Below the pieces are notes generated by a model. It worked only from the letters and a program-made list of their open reading frames with translations. It was not told the origin of the DNA and made no database searches. The position numbers were made by a program, and so were the translations under genes. Source: Deferribacteres bacterium (GTDB taxonomy: Bacteria > Zhuqueibacterota > Zhuqueibacteria > Zhuqueibacterales > Geothermadaptataceae). From it: a DNA stretch of 64,000 nucleotides. The stretch is from NCBI GenBank assembly GCA_020633655.1, contig JACKDF010000008.1:124001-188000 (forward strand). Reading direction: 5' to 3'. This document shows positions 51,663-60,246 of this stretch, one piece after another (the stretch's first letter is position 1; each line of letters starts with the position of its first letter).

Positions 51663-52798
51663 TGCCGGGCGGAGAGGAACGAGGAACGATTGATCGCGGA
51701 ACAGGCGGTGAAAGTCGGGGAGTATCATGCCATAGAATCCTGGCTGTTTATCAACCCAGGTTCCGAGCAGCAGTTCGACGTCATAATGTCACTTCTCTCA
51801 TGAACTTAGCAATTTCTTTGGATGCGGAATTATCAAGCACAGTAGTACAACAACCAACACGCAGAAATCGAAATCTGCTGCGTATGCAATCGGAGCTAGC
51901 CAAGTTGTTGATACAAATTTATAATAATGTAGAAAGAAGAATATCGAGTTCTGATACCCCCATGGATGAGAATGGTCTTCCGATTGTTCCCGGTATTAGT
52001 TGGAATGCAAATTCTCCAAACGCAGGAACCCTAGAGGATATCAATCCGTTTGGGAATATTGATAATTGGCATGCCATCAGCCGCCAGGCGAGGTGTTCAC
52101 GTGAACGTCCATCCCAAAGAGAAGATGATCATCCGCCCAATTCATCTCCAAATCCCGCGCCTTCTCTTCAACCAAATCCTCACAGACGTTTCAGGCGTGG
52201 AGATGTTACAATTCCCGAAGTTAGTGAGCCAGCTTTAGATCCTAGAATCACGACGACGATTCAAGGGATTTTTGCTATGCTTGGGGAATTAATACTCGCT
52301 GAGGTGATGGGTATGGCGGGTGCAGTAATGACTCTCATAGATTTATATGTTGCGCTGAGTGAGGCAGATGAAGCACAGCGAGTATATTCTCAAATTCTTG
52401 GAATGGAACTTGGCATTCATGCTCTTCAACTTCAGGCGACACATTGTCCCCGACAAGTGAATACAGCTATTCTTGAGGGATTAGTTAGGAACGATACTGC
52501 ACTCTCGAGATTATGGAATCGACAGGTGGAATTTGCTTGGACAAGTGGTCCCGAGTTGGTCAATCAATCAATTCGTAACGGATTAAGTAAAATAGCCCGT
52601 ACTATAAACCGTGCCTTAACTGGCGCAGAACGGGAACACTTGCGTTTATTGCGTGAACGACTGCCAGAACAACAAGTCAGAAGCGTTTTTCAGCAACAAA
52701 CGGCGCAAGTTCGTCAGCGTGTCTGTCGAGATATTGCAAACCAAGCAATGGAACAACTTGGACCAGTGTTTGCCCAAATGAGGAATCAGAGAAGATAA
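51662..52798 (+). CDS. Hypothetical protein (378 aa), partner of the 1206-aa protein
   Basis: A 378-residue protein. Its ATG overlaps the stop of the large gene (TGATG), with GGGGGAGG upstream, so translation is coupled. The first 160 residues are Arg/Pro/Ser-rich and low in order (RERPSQREDDHPPNSSPNPAPS). Two hydrophobic helices follow (about 215-240, FAMLGELILAEVMGMAGAVMTLIDLYVAL), then amphipathic helices rich in Arg/Gln. It could be membrane-associated or form helical bundles. No known family. Coupling implies it works with the protein before it. Confidence 0.62.
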   Translation: MPGGEERGTIDRGTGGESRGVSCHRILAVYQPRFRAAVRRHNVTSLMNLAISLDAELSSTVVQQPTRRNRNLLRMQSELAKLLIQIYNNVERRISSSDTPMDENGLPIVPGISWNANSPNAGTLEDINPFGNIDNWHAISRQARCSRERPSQREDDHPPNSSPNPAPSLQPNPHRRFRRGDVTIPEVSEPALDPRITTTIQGIFAMLGELILAEVMGMAGAVMTLIDLYVALSEADEAQRVYSQILGMELGIHALQLQATHCPRQVNTAILEGLVRNDTALSRLWNRQVEFAWTSGPELVNQSIRNGLSKIARTINRALTGAEREHLRLLRERLPEQQVRSVFQQQTAQVRQRVCRDIANQAMEQLGPVFAQMRNQRR

Positions 52799-52980
52799 TT
52801 CTAAGAAAAACGATTCCTTTTATCTTTCGAGAATATGCATCGCGAGTATAACCATTATCCACTCAATAATTGGAAGAATGAAGTTGCCGAAAAGTATTCC
52901 AAAAGCCTATATCTATACTTAATTCATGTTATGAAGGAAGAGTAAAACAATCCCGTATACAATCGACAAAGGATTAGCTA

Positions 52981-53511
52981 ATGAATGCTTCAAACACGAA
53001 ACCAATACCTCAGATGGTGAAATTCTTCTTTGGAAAAATTATTCCCTTCGGCATGGTGCTCGTTGGCGCTCTGGCGCTCTATGTTGGAATAAGTAATGTG
53101 CTTATGGCTAGAGCAAGCACGACATGGCCTTCGGTAGCAGGGAAAATATCGAAGTCTGATGTCAGGATTCATGTTGGTAGCAGCGGCGATCAGGTCGGCA
53201 GCAGTTCAGCCACGTACCATGCTGATATCGAATACGATTATGTTGTGGATGGAAAGAAGTTTAAAGGATCACGAATCACGTTAGGAGATTTTGGCACTGC
53301 TGATCGGGCTGATGCTGATAGTATATGCAACAAGTACCCCGAAGGCATTCGTGTTACAGTATATTATAAACCAAACGATTACCAGGAAGCATTACTTGAG
53401 CCCGGCCTGAGAACTTCAACCTGGGTTCCTGTTTATTTCGGCATCCCTTTTCTTTTGATCGGATTGGCATTGCTTGTCTTTATTCCGAAGACCAATAAGA
53501 GCACAGCATGA
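52981..53511 (+). CDS. DUF3592 domain membrane protein
   Basis: A 176-residue protein with a helix at about 19-40, a beta-rich central domain of the DUF3592 pattern (STTWPSVAGKISKSDV, YHADIEYDYVVDGKKFKGSRI, VTVYYKPNDYQEALLEPG) and a second helix at the end (VYFGIPFLLIGLALLVF). The function of DUF3592 proteins is unknown. The gap before it (52799-52980) holds nothing recognisable. Confidence 0.85.
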   Translation: MNASNTKPIPQMVKFFFGKIIPFGMVLVGALALYVGISNVLMARASTTWPSVAGKISKSDVRIHVGSSGDQVGSSSATYHADIEYDYVVDGKKFKGSRITLGDFGTADRADADSICNKYPEGIRVTVYYKPNDYQEALLEPGLRTSTWVPVYFGIPFLLIGLALLVFIPKTNKSTA

Positions 53512-53681
53512 TTAAAATGGCATATCTGCCGGAGTTAGTAGTGTATCGAACCAGGTATAACGAACAGTTGCTGCAAAAGGTTGGCCTGTGATGGTTCCCG
53601 CCTTTTGATGTAATCTTGGAGTGTTAAATGTAACTCACGCTGCCACTGAGCCGTAGCGTCATGGCGCCAAGGATAACTGAT

Positions 53682-54305
53682 ATGAAAGATCAATATAAAA
53701 ATATAGCAACCTGGTATGACCGAATTTTTGAACCAATGAATATAGGTTTAAGAAAAATTGGCATGAAAATGTATCCGGTAAAATCAGGATTAAATATCCT
53801 TGATATAGGTTGTGGAACCGGAGCGCATCTTAAATTATACCAACAAGAAGGATGCACTGTTTTTGGCATAGACTTATCACCTGCTATGTTAAGAGTTGCA
53901 CGTCGAAACTTAGGGAATGCAGCAGAATTACAATTATGTGATGCAACTCGAACTGATTTTGAAGATGGTAAATTTGATCTTATTTTGAGTTCAACAGTTT
54001 TGCATGAGATGCCCCACAAAGTGCGGATAGATGTTTTAAGAGAAGCCAAACGTATACTTAAAAATGATGGACGCATTTTATTAATTGATTTTCACCCAGG
54101 TCCAATAAAAAAATTTAAGGGCATATATTCAAAAATAATTATAACCCTTTCAGAGATTCTTGCTGGCAGAGAACATTATAAAAACTATCGCCATTTCATA
54201 AAAATTGGGGGATTATCAAGTCTAATTGAATCACTCAATTTTGAAGTTACAGAACAAAAAATCGTCAGTGGCGGCAACTTTGAAATTGTATTGTTGAAAA
54301 AGTAA
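53682..54305 (+). CDS. Class I SAM-dependent methyltransferase
   Basis: A 207-residue enzyme with motif I LDIGCGTGAHLKLYQQEG, acidic loop FGIDLSPAMLRVA, and ELQLCDATRTDFEDGKFDLILSS. ATG 53682 is chosen because AAGGATAA is well spaced; ATG 53661 is possible. The fold and the C-terminus (FKGIYSKIIITLSEILAGREHY, YRHFIKIGGLSSL) fit the UbiE/Methyltransf_11-like group. The substrate is unknown. The upstream gap 53512-53681 shows no gene. Confidence 0.85.
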   Translation: MKDQYKNIATWYDRIFEPMNIGLRKIGMKMYPVKSGLNILDIGCGTGAHLKLYQQEGCTVFGIDLSPAMLRVARRNLGNAAELQLCDATRTDFEDGKFDLILSSTVLHEMPHKVRIDVLREAKRILKNDGRILLIDFHPGPIKKFKGIYSKIIITLSEILAGREHYKNYRHFIKIGGLSSLIESLNFEVTEQKIVSGGNFEIVLLKK

Positions 54306-54402
54306 GCCAAAACTGTAGATTTTATGTTGGTTTGCTAAAGCAACCCAGTTCGAAATTACCACCATATCCTTCTGAAGGATACGAGAAAAATCCACTCAAA
54401 TA

Positions 54403-55998
54403 ATGAGAAATGCAAAAAACGAGTCAAAGAGCACATGTTCTATTATCCCCTCCTGGCTCATCGACAACATCGCCGAGGCATCGAAGAATGCGCGCAGTAT
54501 CTATTTTGTCTACATTGGCTTCATTACTTATTGTGCACTCACGGTTGTCGGCACGACGGACCGACAGCTCGTGCTCAATGAAACGGCGCGTCTGCCAATC
54601 ATCAATATGGATGTGTCGATCAATGGCTTTTTTATTTTAGCGCCGTTGTTAGCGATTGGTATTTTCATTTATTTCCAGTTGTATTTGCAGCGCCTGAATG
54701 GCTTGATCCGGGACTTGCGCACCAACTACGCCCCCATTGAAAAAAGGCGCCTGTATCCGTGGATGCTGAACATTGCCGAAGATCCCGAGCCGGGTTTCGC
54801 AGGGAGAGTGCAACGATTCGTTGTGCAGCTCACACTCTGGTGGTCATTGCCGGTAGTGCTACTGCTTTTTGCTATGTGGGTTGTTAAAAAGCACGAGCTG
54901 CTGATTTCCTATATTGTCACTCTCCTGCCTTTGTTGGGGCTGGTTATCGTTTTTGTTTTCTGGCATTATTATGAAAATCCAGGTGGGCGGCTTGATTTCG
55001 GCAAATCATTTTTTAAAGAACAGCGCTCAAAAAAACGTACTTTGGCAGTGCTGGGAGCGGGGCTGCTCATTGCCGAGTTCGCACTGCTGTTTGTATTCAT
55101 CCCGTTTGCGAAAAATTTCAAGACGTTCTGTGTCGATTTGAGCAACCAGGTGCTTGCAAAAGAACCAGAGAAGGATTACAAGAATTTGTATTGGCACAGG
55201 CTGAATGGCGCCCATCTCGAGGGAGCGAATTTCAGCAACAGCGTTCTGAAGCGCGCTGACCTGCGAGGCGCCCATCTGCAAAACGCCGATTTCCGCAATG
55301 CCATTCTCGATGAGGCAAACTTCACAGGCGCTGATTTGGAGGGTGCTGATTTACGAAAAGCATCTCTTGAACGTACAATATTTCAGGCTGCAAATCTAAG
55401 AAGAACTAATCTCCAGGGCAGCAATCTTTTCGCGAACAACCTGCGAGATGCCGATATTCGAGAAGCCAATTTTAAGGGAGCACACTTGAATGCAGTGGCA
55501 TTTATCGATGCAGATTTGCGCAAAACAAATTTTATAGATTCTGACTGGAATTCTTGTTCCGTAAGAGGCGCTAATTTCAGTGGGACTGATTTCACCGCTG
55601 CGAATTTGCACGTGTACAACCTTAATGAAGCAAAGCTGGATAGCGCCAATTTTACCGGTGCGAGCATAATCGGTTCCGAGTTGAAAAATGCCCGACTCGC
55701 GAAAACGATATTTACAAACGCTGTATTCTCTTCCGGACAGTTTGAAGGAGCAACGCTTAAAGATGTCGATTTTCGTGGGGCGAATTTGCGGGATGCCGTT
55801 TTTCGAAATGCAAAGTTTTTAGGACAGACGACATTGACGAACGCAGACTTGCAACGGGCCGATCTCAGGGGATCTAACCTGACAGCTTCGCAGCTATCGC
55901 AGGTGGAAACACTTTTTCATGCGAAACTGGATTCGAACATTCTCGTTCAAATCAGCAAACTGAAACCTGAGCTATTCACCAAACCGAACGATCGTTAG
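54403..55998 (+). CDS. Membrane-anchored pentapeptide-repeat protein
   Basis: A 531-residue protein. Four membrane helices occupy about residues 30-240 (FVYIGFITYCALTVVG, FFILAPLLAIGIFIYFQ, LWWSLPVVLLLFAMW, ISYIVTLLPLLGLVIVFVFW). From about 255 to the end runs a quadrilateral beta-helix of some 45 A(D/N)LxX units (GANFSNSVLKRADLRGAHLQ, DLEGADLRKASLERTIFQ). Such proteins fold into a rod; the membrane fusion suggests a scaffold or sensor at the inner face. The start site is weak. Function unknown. Confidence 0.85.
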   Translation: MRNAKNESKSTCSIIPSWLIDNIAEASKNARSIYFVYIGFITYCALTVVGTTDRQLVLNETARLPIINMDVSINGFFILAPLLAIGIFIYFQLYLQRLNGLIRDLRTNYAPIEKRRLYPWMLNIAEDPEPGFAGRVQRFVVQLTLWWSLPVVLLLFAMWVVKKHELLISYIVTLLPLLGLVIVFVFWHYYENPGGRLDFGKSFFKEQRSKKRTLAVLGAGLLIAEFALLFVFIPFAKNFKTFCVDLSNQVLAKEPEKDYKNLYWHRLNGAHLEGANFSNSVLKRADLRGAHLQNADFRNAILDEANFTGADLEGADLRKASLERTIFQAANLRRTNLQGSNLFANNLRDADIREANFKGAHLNAVAFIDADLRKTNFIDSDWNSCSVRGANFSGTDFTAANLHVYNLNEAKLDSANFTGASIIGSELKNARLAKTIFTNAVFSSGQFEGATLKDVDFRGANLRDAVFRNAKFLGQTTLTNADLQRADLRGSNLTASQLSQVETLFHAKLDSNILVQISKLKPELFTKPNDR

Positions 55999-56121
55999 TA
56001 GTTTGCGTTAGGAAGAGATGAAAACAGATGCGGTAGAAACTGGCATTGTTGCCGTTTCACACCCAAGAGGGCTCAGAATGTCTTTTAATTCCTCAATCGT
56101 GCAACATTCTCGCGATCCGCA

Positions 56122-56649
56122 TCACATACTAAAACCCATAAAAGCACTGAAAACCAGTACGCCGATAGCCAGTTTCAGGCACGTCTCGCATAGCGCCTTG
56201 CGGCGGGCGCGCTTGGCAAAAAATTCCTGTTCATTCTTTGCATCCGGCTTTTCCCCATCTTTGAATGAGGCAAAAAGTTCTTTCAGACGAGGATTGATCT
56301 GAAAAAATATAATGAACATGATAATCACCATGCCGAAAATGCAGATCATTTTCAAGCTGACAGCAACTGTTGCAACCAGATGCAAAGATTTAAAAGCGCC
56401 CGCATAAATATAATGGTTCAGCGGTATGCCAAGTCCAGTCAAAAAAAGCACTGCTATGAAAACCATACAATACGGCGCATTGCCCTGCAGTGTGTCTTCG
56501 ATCACTTTATCAAGTTTGTAGTGCAGGGTGGCGCCATATTGCCCACGCACAACCACCAGGTTGCGGTTGTAAAACGGCGCTGCTGCGCAACCCACCAGCG
56601 CGATGTTGTGCAGCGCCAGTAAAATACCATGAATAAGTTGTTCGCTCAT
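56122..56649 (-). CDS. Four-helix membrane protein of the DsrE operon
   Basis: A 175-residue protein with about four helices and several His near helix ends (HGILLALHNIALVGCAAAPF, HYIYAGAFKSLHLVATVA, KMICIFGMVIIMFIIFF). A CETC pair lies in the last part before the final helix. It is 24 bases downstream of the DsrE gene on the same strand with an AAAGGAAG site. Its layout recalls CopD/DUF2231-like integral membrane proteins, but I cannot name a family. It may take part in sulfur or redox transfer with its neighbours. Confidence 0.55.
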   Translation of the reverse strand: MSEQLIHGILLALHNIALVGCAAAPFYNRNLVVVRGQYGATLHYKLDKVIEDTLQGNAPYCMVFIAVLFLTGLGIPLNHYIYAGAFKSLHLVATVAVSLKMICIFGMVIIMFIIFFQINPRLKELFASFKDGEKPDAKNEQEFFAKRARRKALCETCLKLAIGVLVFSAFMGFSM

Positions 56650-56673
56650 CCTTCGCTTCCTTTCATAGTAGGT

Positions 56674-57027
56674 TCAAAAAACCAGTGTTTTTTTACTTTC
56701 GATGATCCAGCTTGAACTCGTATCCAGCGAGCCCTTGACAACACCTTCGATCAGGTTCGCTTCAGACACCCCACGGGCGTCGCAGCAACTGCCTCAAGTG
56801 TGCACATCGGCGCCGCGTTTGAGAAGGCTTTTGATCATGCGCCCGATGTTGTAGTAACCGTTGGGCGTCTGCTGATTATTCAGTGCGCAAAAGACGGCGT
56901 CGGCCATCAGGAAGACACGTACCGGTTCATTTTTTTTCTGCACAGCAATCGCGTTGCGCAGGCCATTGTAAGAACGTTCGTTGCCGTAAGGTGCATCATT
57001 CAAAATGAATGTAATCATGCTTCCCAT
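56674..57027 (-). CDS. DsrE family protein with an in-frame UGA, probable selenoprotein
   Basis: The frame from ATG 57027 codes for 77 residues of a typical DsrE protein (MITFILNDAPYGNERSYNGLR, VFLMADAVFCALNNQQTPNGYYNIGRMI). It then meets TGA at 56796-56794 and continues in frame for 39 more residues that complete the family (GSCCDARGVSEANLIEGVVK ... ESKKTLVF). The family normally reads CGTCxDARG here, so the TGA stands exactly at the conserved Cys. Full length 117 residues, normal for DsrE. A hairpin suited to a bacterial SECIS follows (56765-56781). DsrE-like selenoproteins are known. Likely role: transfer of sulfur or selenium persulfide with the rhodanese upstream. A nonsense mutation is the alternative. 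Confidence 0.82.
56765..56781 (-). promoter_or_regulatory. Candidate bacterial SECIS hairpin
   Basis: In the mRNA, GACGCCC pairs with GGGUGUC around a GUG loop (or CGUGG with a six-base stem). The stem starts 12 nt after the UGA and the loop about 19-20 nt after it, within the accepted 16-37 nt window, and a G lies in the first loop positions. This supports decoding of the UGA as selenocysteine. Confidence 0.65.
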
Positions 57028-57036
57028 TCCGTTTTT

Positions 57037-57696
57037 TTAATATTCAATTGGTAATCCCATTTGTTTCCATTCCGGCAACCCCTCCTGCAGACGAATGGCG
57101 CGGATACCGGCTTTTTTTAATTGCTTGACTGCCTCGGGTGAAAGCACACAGTAGGGGCCGCGGCAATAAGCGACTATTTCGATGTTTTTTGGCAATTCCG
57201 GCAGCTTCTCTTGCAACTGCGCCAAAGGAACCGACAATGCCCGGGGAATATGCGACTGCTCAAATTCCACCGTCGGGCGCACATCGAGCACCACGACGTT
57301 TTCTGCCTGAATGCGTTCCCACAGTTCCTGCGCGGAGATGAAATCCATCGATTGGCGCTCCTGCAAAAACATGCGGCTGATCTCGCGCACTTCAGCCACG
57401 CGTTTTTCGGCGAGAGATTGCAAATGCACCCAGCAGGCCACAACATCGTCGTCGCTCAGGCTGTAAAACATTCGCACACCCTCGCGCCGACTGTTGACAA
57501 TGCGAGCTGCTTTCATGATTTGCAAGTGCCGTGAAGCATTGGCCACCGTCATGGCGCCTTCGCGAGCGAGCGAATCGACATCCCGTTCGCCCTGCGCCAG
57601 GATGTCGATTATCTCCAACCGCTTGGGCGCTGCAAAGGCTGTCGCAATGCGAGCGAACTGCTCGAATACCGCGTCTTTAAATTCACGTCCCTTCAT
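57037..57696 (-). CDS. ArsR-type regulator fused to a rhodanese domain
   Basis: A 219-residue protein. Residues 1-100 form an ArsR/SmtB winged helix (LAREGAMTVANASRHLQIMKAARIV). Residues 118-215 form a rhodanese domain with active-site loop CRGPYC (Cys178) and the usual DVRP and GLPEW. This fusion is a known type of sulfur- or metalloid-responsive repressor, in which persulfide on the rhodanese Cys may alter DNA binding. The gene is first in the operon with DsrE and the membrane protein (nine bases to the next start). It probably controls that operon. Confidence 0.9.
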   Translation of the reverse strand: MKGREFKDAVFEQFARIATAFAAPKRLEIIDILAQGERDVDSLAREGAMTVANASRHLQIMKAARIVNSRREGVRMFYSLSDDDVVACWVHLQSLAEKRVAEVREISRMFLQERQSMDFISAQELWERIQAENVVVLDVRPTVEFEQSHIPRALSVPLAQLQEKLPELPKNIEIVAYCRGPYCVLSPEAVKQLKKAGIRAIRLQEGLPEWKQMGLPIEY

Positions 57697-57934
57697 TTCC
57701 TCTTTCTTTTTAATTATTCAACAGATTAATTGAATAAAAGAATATTGCGACGAATAGTCAAGGAGATTTTTGAATTTCCCTTGTTAAGGGTAGCAGGATA
57801 CTATTTTCCACCCGGTTGAGGTGGAGCGGGGAAAATGCATGGGTGGATTAATTATTATTAGATATACAATCTTTTGTATGAAAATTAGCTGGCAGGACGA
57901 TGTAATATCGTTGATTGAGAAAATGTTGGGCGAA

Positions 57935-58291
57935 TCAGCCTTTCGCCCAAAATTCTATTCTATTCCCCTCGGGGTCATTAATATAAAAGACCTCGGATTG
58001 CCAAAGATTTTTAATGGCAGATGGATTAAGCCCTTGTTCAGTCATAAGCGAATGGGCCGCATAAATATCATCTACATTCCAGCTAATGGTGACGCCTCTT
58101 CCACCGCTACTCTTTATCGATGCTTTTATTTCGTTTGCAACGCTTAATCTTGCTGTATCAGTGAGTTTAAATTCAACAAACCAATCATTTAAAAAAGTAA
58201 CCTGGAGCTTTAAAGTTTCTTTATAAAAGGCAACGGCGCTTTGCCATTTTTTGCAATACAGGATTATGTTTGCCGCTTTTATTTCAAACAC
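57935..58291 (-). CDS. Glyoxalase/bleomycin-resistance fold (VOC) protein
   Basis: A 118-residue single-domain VOC protein: NIILYCKKWQSAVAFYKETL, SSGGRGVTISWNVDDIYAAH and FYINDPEGNRIEFWAKG. The last Glu (IEFW) and other positions fit a metal site, but the function cannot be told. The stop-to-start distance to the hemerythrin gene upstream is 16 bases, so they probably share a transcript. The gap 57697-57934 holds no convincing gene. Confidence 0.88.
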   Translation of the reverse strand: MFEIKAANIILYCKKWQSAVAFYKETLKLQVTFLNDWFVEFKLTDTARLSVANEIKASIKSSGGRGVTISWNVDDIYAAHSLMTEQGLNPSAIKNLWQSEVFYINDPEGNRIEFWAKG

Positions 58292-58307
58292 GCATCACCG
58301 GCTTTAT

Positions 58308-58985
58308 TTAATAGTGTTCAAACCGTGGAAGTTGCTTCTCCAATTCCTTAAATTCTTCATCACTGAGATATTTCTCAGCTAATGAAAAGACCACATTATC
58401 TTCACGAAAAATATGCAGCCGCATAATCTCAACAATTTGTTTGCCTTGTTCAATTGCAGCGTCTAAAACCATTGCTCGTGAGGCAAGATGTGACAAGCGG
58501 GCAGATAAAGCGAGAAGGTTAAATGTGACCGCGGCCAATTGCATTATTTTAATATGATCAGCTTCCATAACATCAATTGCGGTTTGAGGGGATTGACCTG
58601 CGCCATGTTCCCCTTGCTCAAGCAATTTTTTTTGTAATAGCGGGAACAGGAGCTTCTCTTCAATCAGTTGATGGCGTAGGATAGTTTCATCAATGAAAGT
58701 AAAAAATTCTCTTAGTGTTGTATCAATTTCTTTATCAGGTGTCAAGCCGTTTTGCTGTAGCTGAATGAGTACCTTTTCAAATGCATCCATTTGTTCTTGC
58801 ACCGATTGATGTTCGTCCATGAGTTTCTGAATTAAAGATGGCATTTTCTCATAGGGAACAGATTCAATATTTGGCGGTGCGTAGGCATCAGGCGGCGCCA
58901 TAGGGGAGAATTCTTCCTGCTTGCTTTGCTTTTCAGCCATACGTTTAAGAGGATCTATTTCCTGTAGTTTTTTTAAATCGTGCAT
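58308..58985 (-). CDS. Hemerythrin-domain protein
   Basis: A 225-residue protein with a charged N-terminal 45 residues and a hemerythrin four-helix domain (about 55-220): LMDEHQSVQEQM, ILRHQLIEEKLLFPLL, VMEADHIKIMQLA and MRLHIFREDNVVFSLAEK supply the His and carboxylate iron ligands. Related proteins bind O2 or NO or act in iron-sulfur repair. Next to the RIC and ferredoxin genes and two nitrate transporters, a role in NO stress is likely by context. Confidence 0.88.
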   Translation of the reverse strand: MHDLKKLQEIDPLKRMAEKQSKQEEFSPMAPPDAYAPPNIESVPYEKMPSLIQKLMDEHQSVQEQMDAFEKVLIQLQQNGLTPDKEIDTTLREFFTFIDETILRHQLIEEKLLFPLLQKKLLEQGEHGAGQSPQTAIDVMEADHIKIMQLAAVTFNLLALSARLSHLASRAMVLDAAIEQGKQIVEIMRLHIFREDNVVFSLAEKYLSDEEFKELEKQLPRFEHY

Positions 58986-59080
58986 GAGGAGTCCATTTTC
59001 AAGTAATGATATATTTTTAGAAATTTAACAGGATGCCTATTATTCGTCTGTTTCGCTGTCTGTATTTTATATGATGAATT

Positions 59081-59350
59081 TTATATTCTGTAAATTTGTT
59101 TTTGATCTATAAGGAATTTCCATTTACCTGTCGATTGATTTCCCTGGAGTGATACCCATGCCATACGTATGCACACCTCTGGGCATAGCATACTGCATTG
59201 TCCTTCGCTGCTGCAGAAATGGGGTCTGGAGAGAACCGCCACTCTATCCCTAATGTCCAAACAGCCCGGGCTGCATGCTTCAATACATACGCCGCAACCT
59301 GTGCAGATGTCTTCATTGAAAACCGGCAACCACTTGTAACTTCTGCTCAT
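59081..59350 (-). CDS. 4Fe-4S ferredoxin-type protein
   Basis: An 89-residue protein with two cluster motifs: CTGCGVCIEACSPGC (about 17-31) and CSSEGQCSMLCPEVC (about 47-61). The second is spaced more widely than a standard CxxCxxC, which may mean a variant cluster. Its ATG overlaps the stop of the RIC gene (ATGA), so the two are coupled. It may supply electrons for iron-sulfur cluster repair. Confidence 0.88.
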   Translation of the reverse strand: MSRSYKWLPVFNEDICTGCGVCIEACSPGCLDIRDRVAVLSRPHFCSSEGQCSMLCPEVCIRMAWVSLQGNQSTGKWKFLIDQKQIYRI

Positions 59351-60063
59351 GCACTTTTCTCAGTTTCCATTATGAGAGCACGTGGAAAGAGCACATTGTT
59401 TTCTTTATGAATATGCTGGTGTAAATCGGATTCGAGATGGGCCAAAGCATCCATCAAAGCGCGATATGTATTGCAAGCCCAGGCTGGCGGAACATAGCCA
59501 TCTGTAAGTTCTCGGAGTCTTTCCAGCGCTGTTCCTGCTTGATCATGCTCTAATTCCATCTGTCGAACAGGATTGGCAAGCGATCCACAATGGAATTTTG
59601 GAGCCGTCGTTTCCTGGTCGAGCTGACGCACCATAGGGAACAATATCCGTTCCTCCTTCATCATGTGGCTGGACAGCTCTCCGAACAGCGCGAGAAATGT
59701 CTCTCTAACTTGATGCAGACGAGGTTCTTTATCACCATGCACCGACGCTACTTTGTTTGTCATTTCATCAAGCCGCGGGAGCTCCGAGCGCAGATAGGCA
59801 TGGTGCGTCTGCTCGATGTGATCGGCCAGCTCGGTTAGCGACATGGCCGCTGCATCGACAACCGGAGCATCGCCGGAATATGCTGATTCCTCCAGCTTGA
59901 TGAGAAGCGTTTTGGTGTCGAGTCCTTTCGTCCGGCAGACTTCATCTAGGGTCTTTTTACCCCCGCAACAGTAATCAATTTCCATCTGCTCGAACACGCG
60001 TGAGAGGGCCGGATGGCGTGCCACCAGGTCTCCTACTGTATCTGAAATGTTAAATGAATTCAT
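59347..60063 (-). CDS. ric: RIC-type di-iron protein for iron-sulfur cluster repair
   Basis: A 238-residue protein of the ScdA/YtfE/RIC family. N-terminal ScdA_N domain (VGDLVARHPALSRVFEQMEI with the DYCCGGKKTL Cys motif) followed by a hemerythrin domain (HIEQTHHAYLRSELPRL, HMMKEERILFPMV, MELEHDQAGTAL, HQHIHKENNVLFPRAL). It repairs iron-sulfur clusters damaged by nitric oxide or oxidative stress. An AAAGGAGATT site precedes ATG 60063. Together with nitrate transporters, it points to NO exposure during denitrification. Confidence 0.93.
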   Translation of the reverse strand: MNSFNISDTVGDLVARHPALSRVFEQMEIDYCCGGKKTLDEVCRTKGLDTKTLLIKLEESAYSGDAPVVDAAAMSLTELADHIEQTHHAYLRSELPRLDEMTNKVASVHGDKEPRLHQVRETFLALFGELSSHMMKEERILFPMVRQLDQETTAPKFHCGSLANPVRQMELEHDQAGTALERLRELTDGYVPPAWACNTYRALMDALAHLESDLHQHIHKENNVLFPRALIMETEKSA

Positions 60064-60246
60064 GGAATCTCCTTTAATACTTGGTGTTTATACGCTTATA
60101 GCTATCTCAGTAAACTATCGCATGGCTATACTTTTTTAATCGCTGATAATCTACTGGTTCTTCAAGCTATAAATTGTTGGTTGATAGCAATTTATTTCCG
60201 GCAAAAGCCAACTTCTGTCATATCGAATCTCGCTGCATTTTCAGTC

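Noticed and set aside
56018..56302. A 94-residue + strand open frame
   Set aside because: It overlaps the end of the membrane protein on the other strand and has no start site or hydrophobic or domain pattern.
57821..58147. A 108-residue + strand open frame
   Set aside because: It is mostly the complement of the VOC gene and has no coding features of its own.
60064..60180. FNR/Dnr-type site upstream of the RIC gene
   Set aside because: Only a TTGAT half-like sequence was seen further upstream; no full TTGAT-N4-ATCAA palindrome was found.
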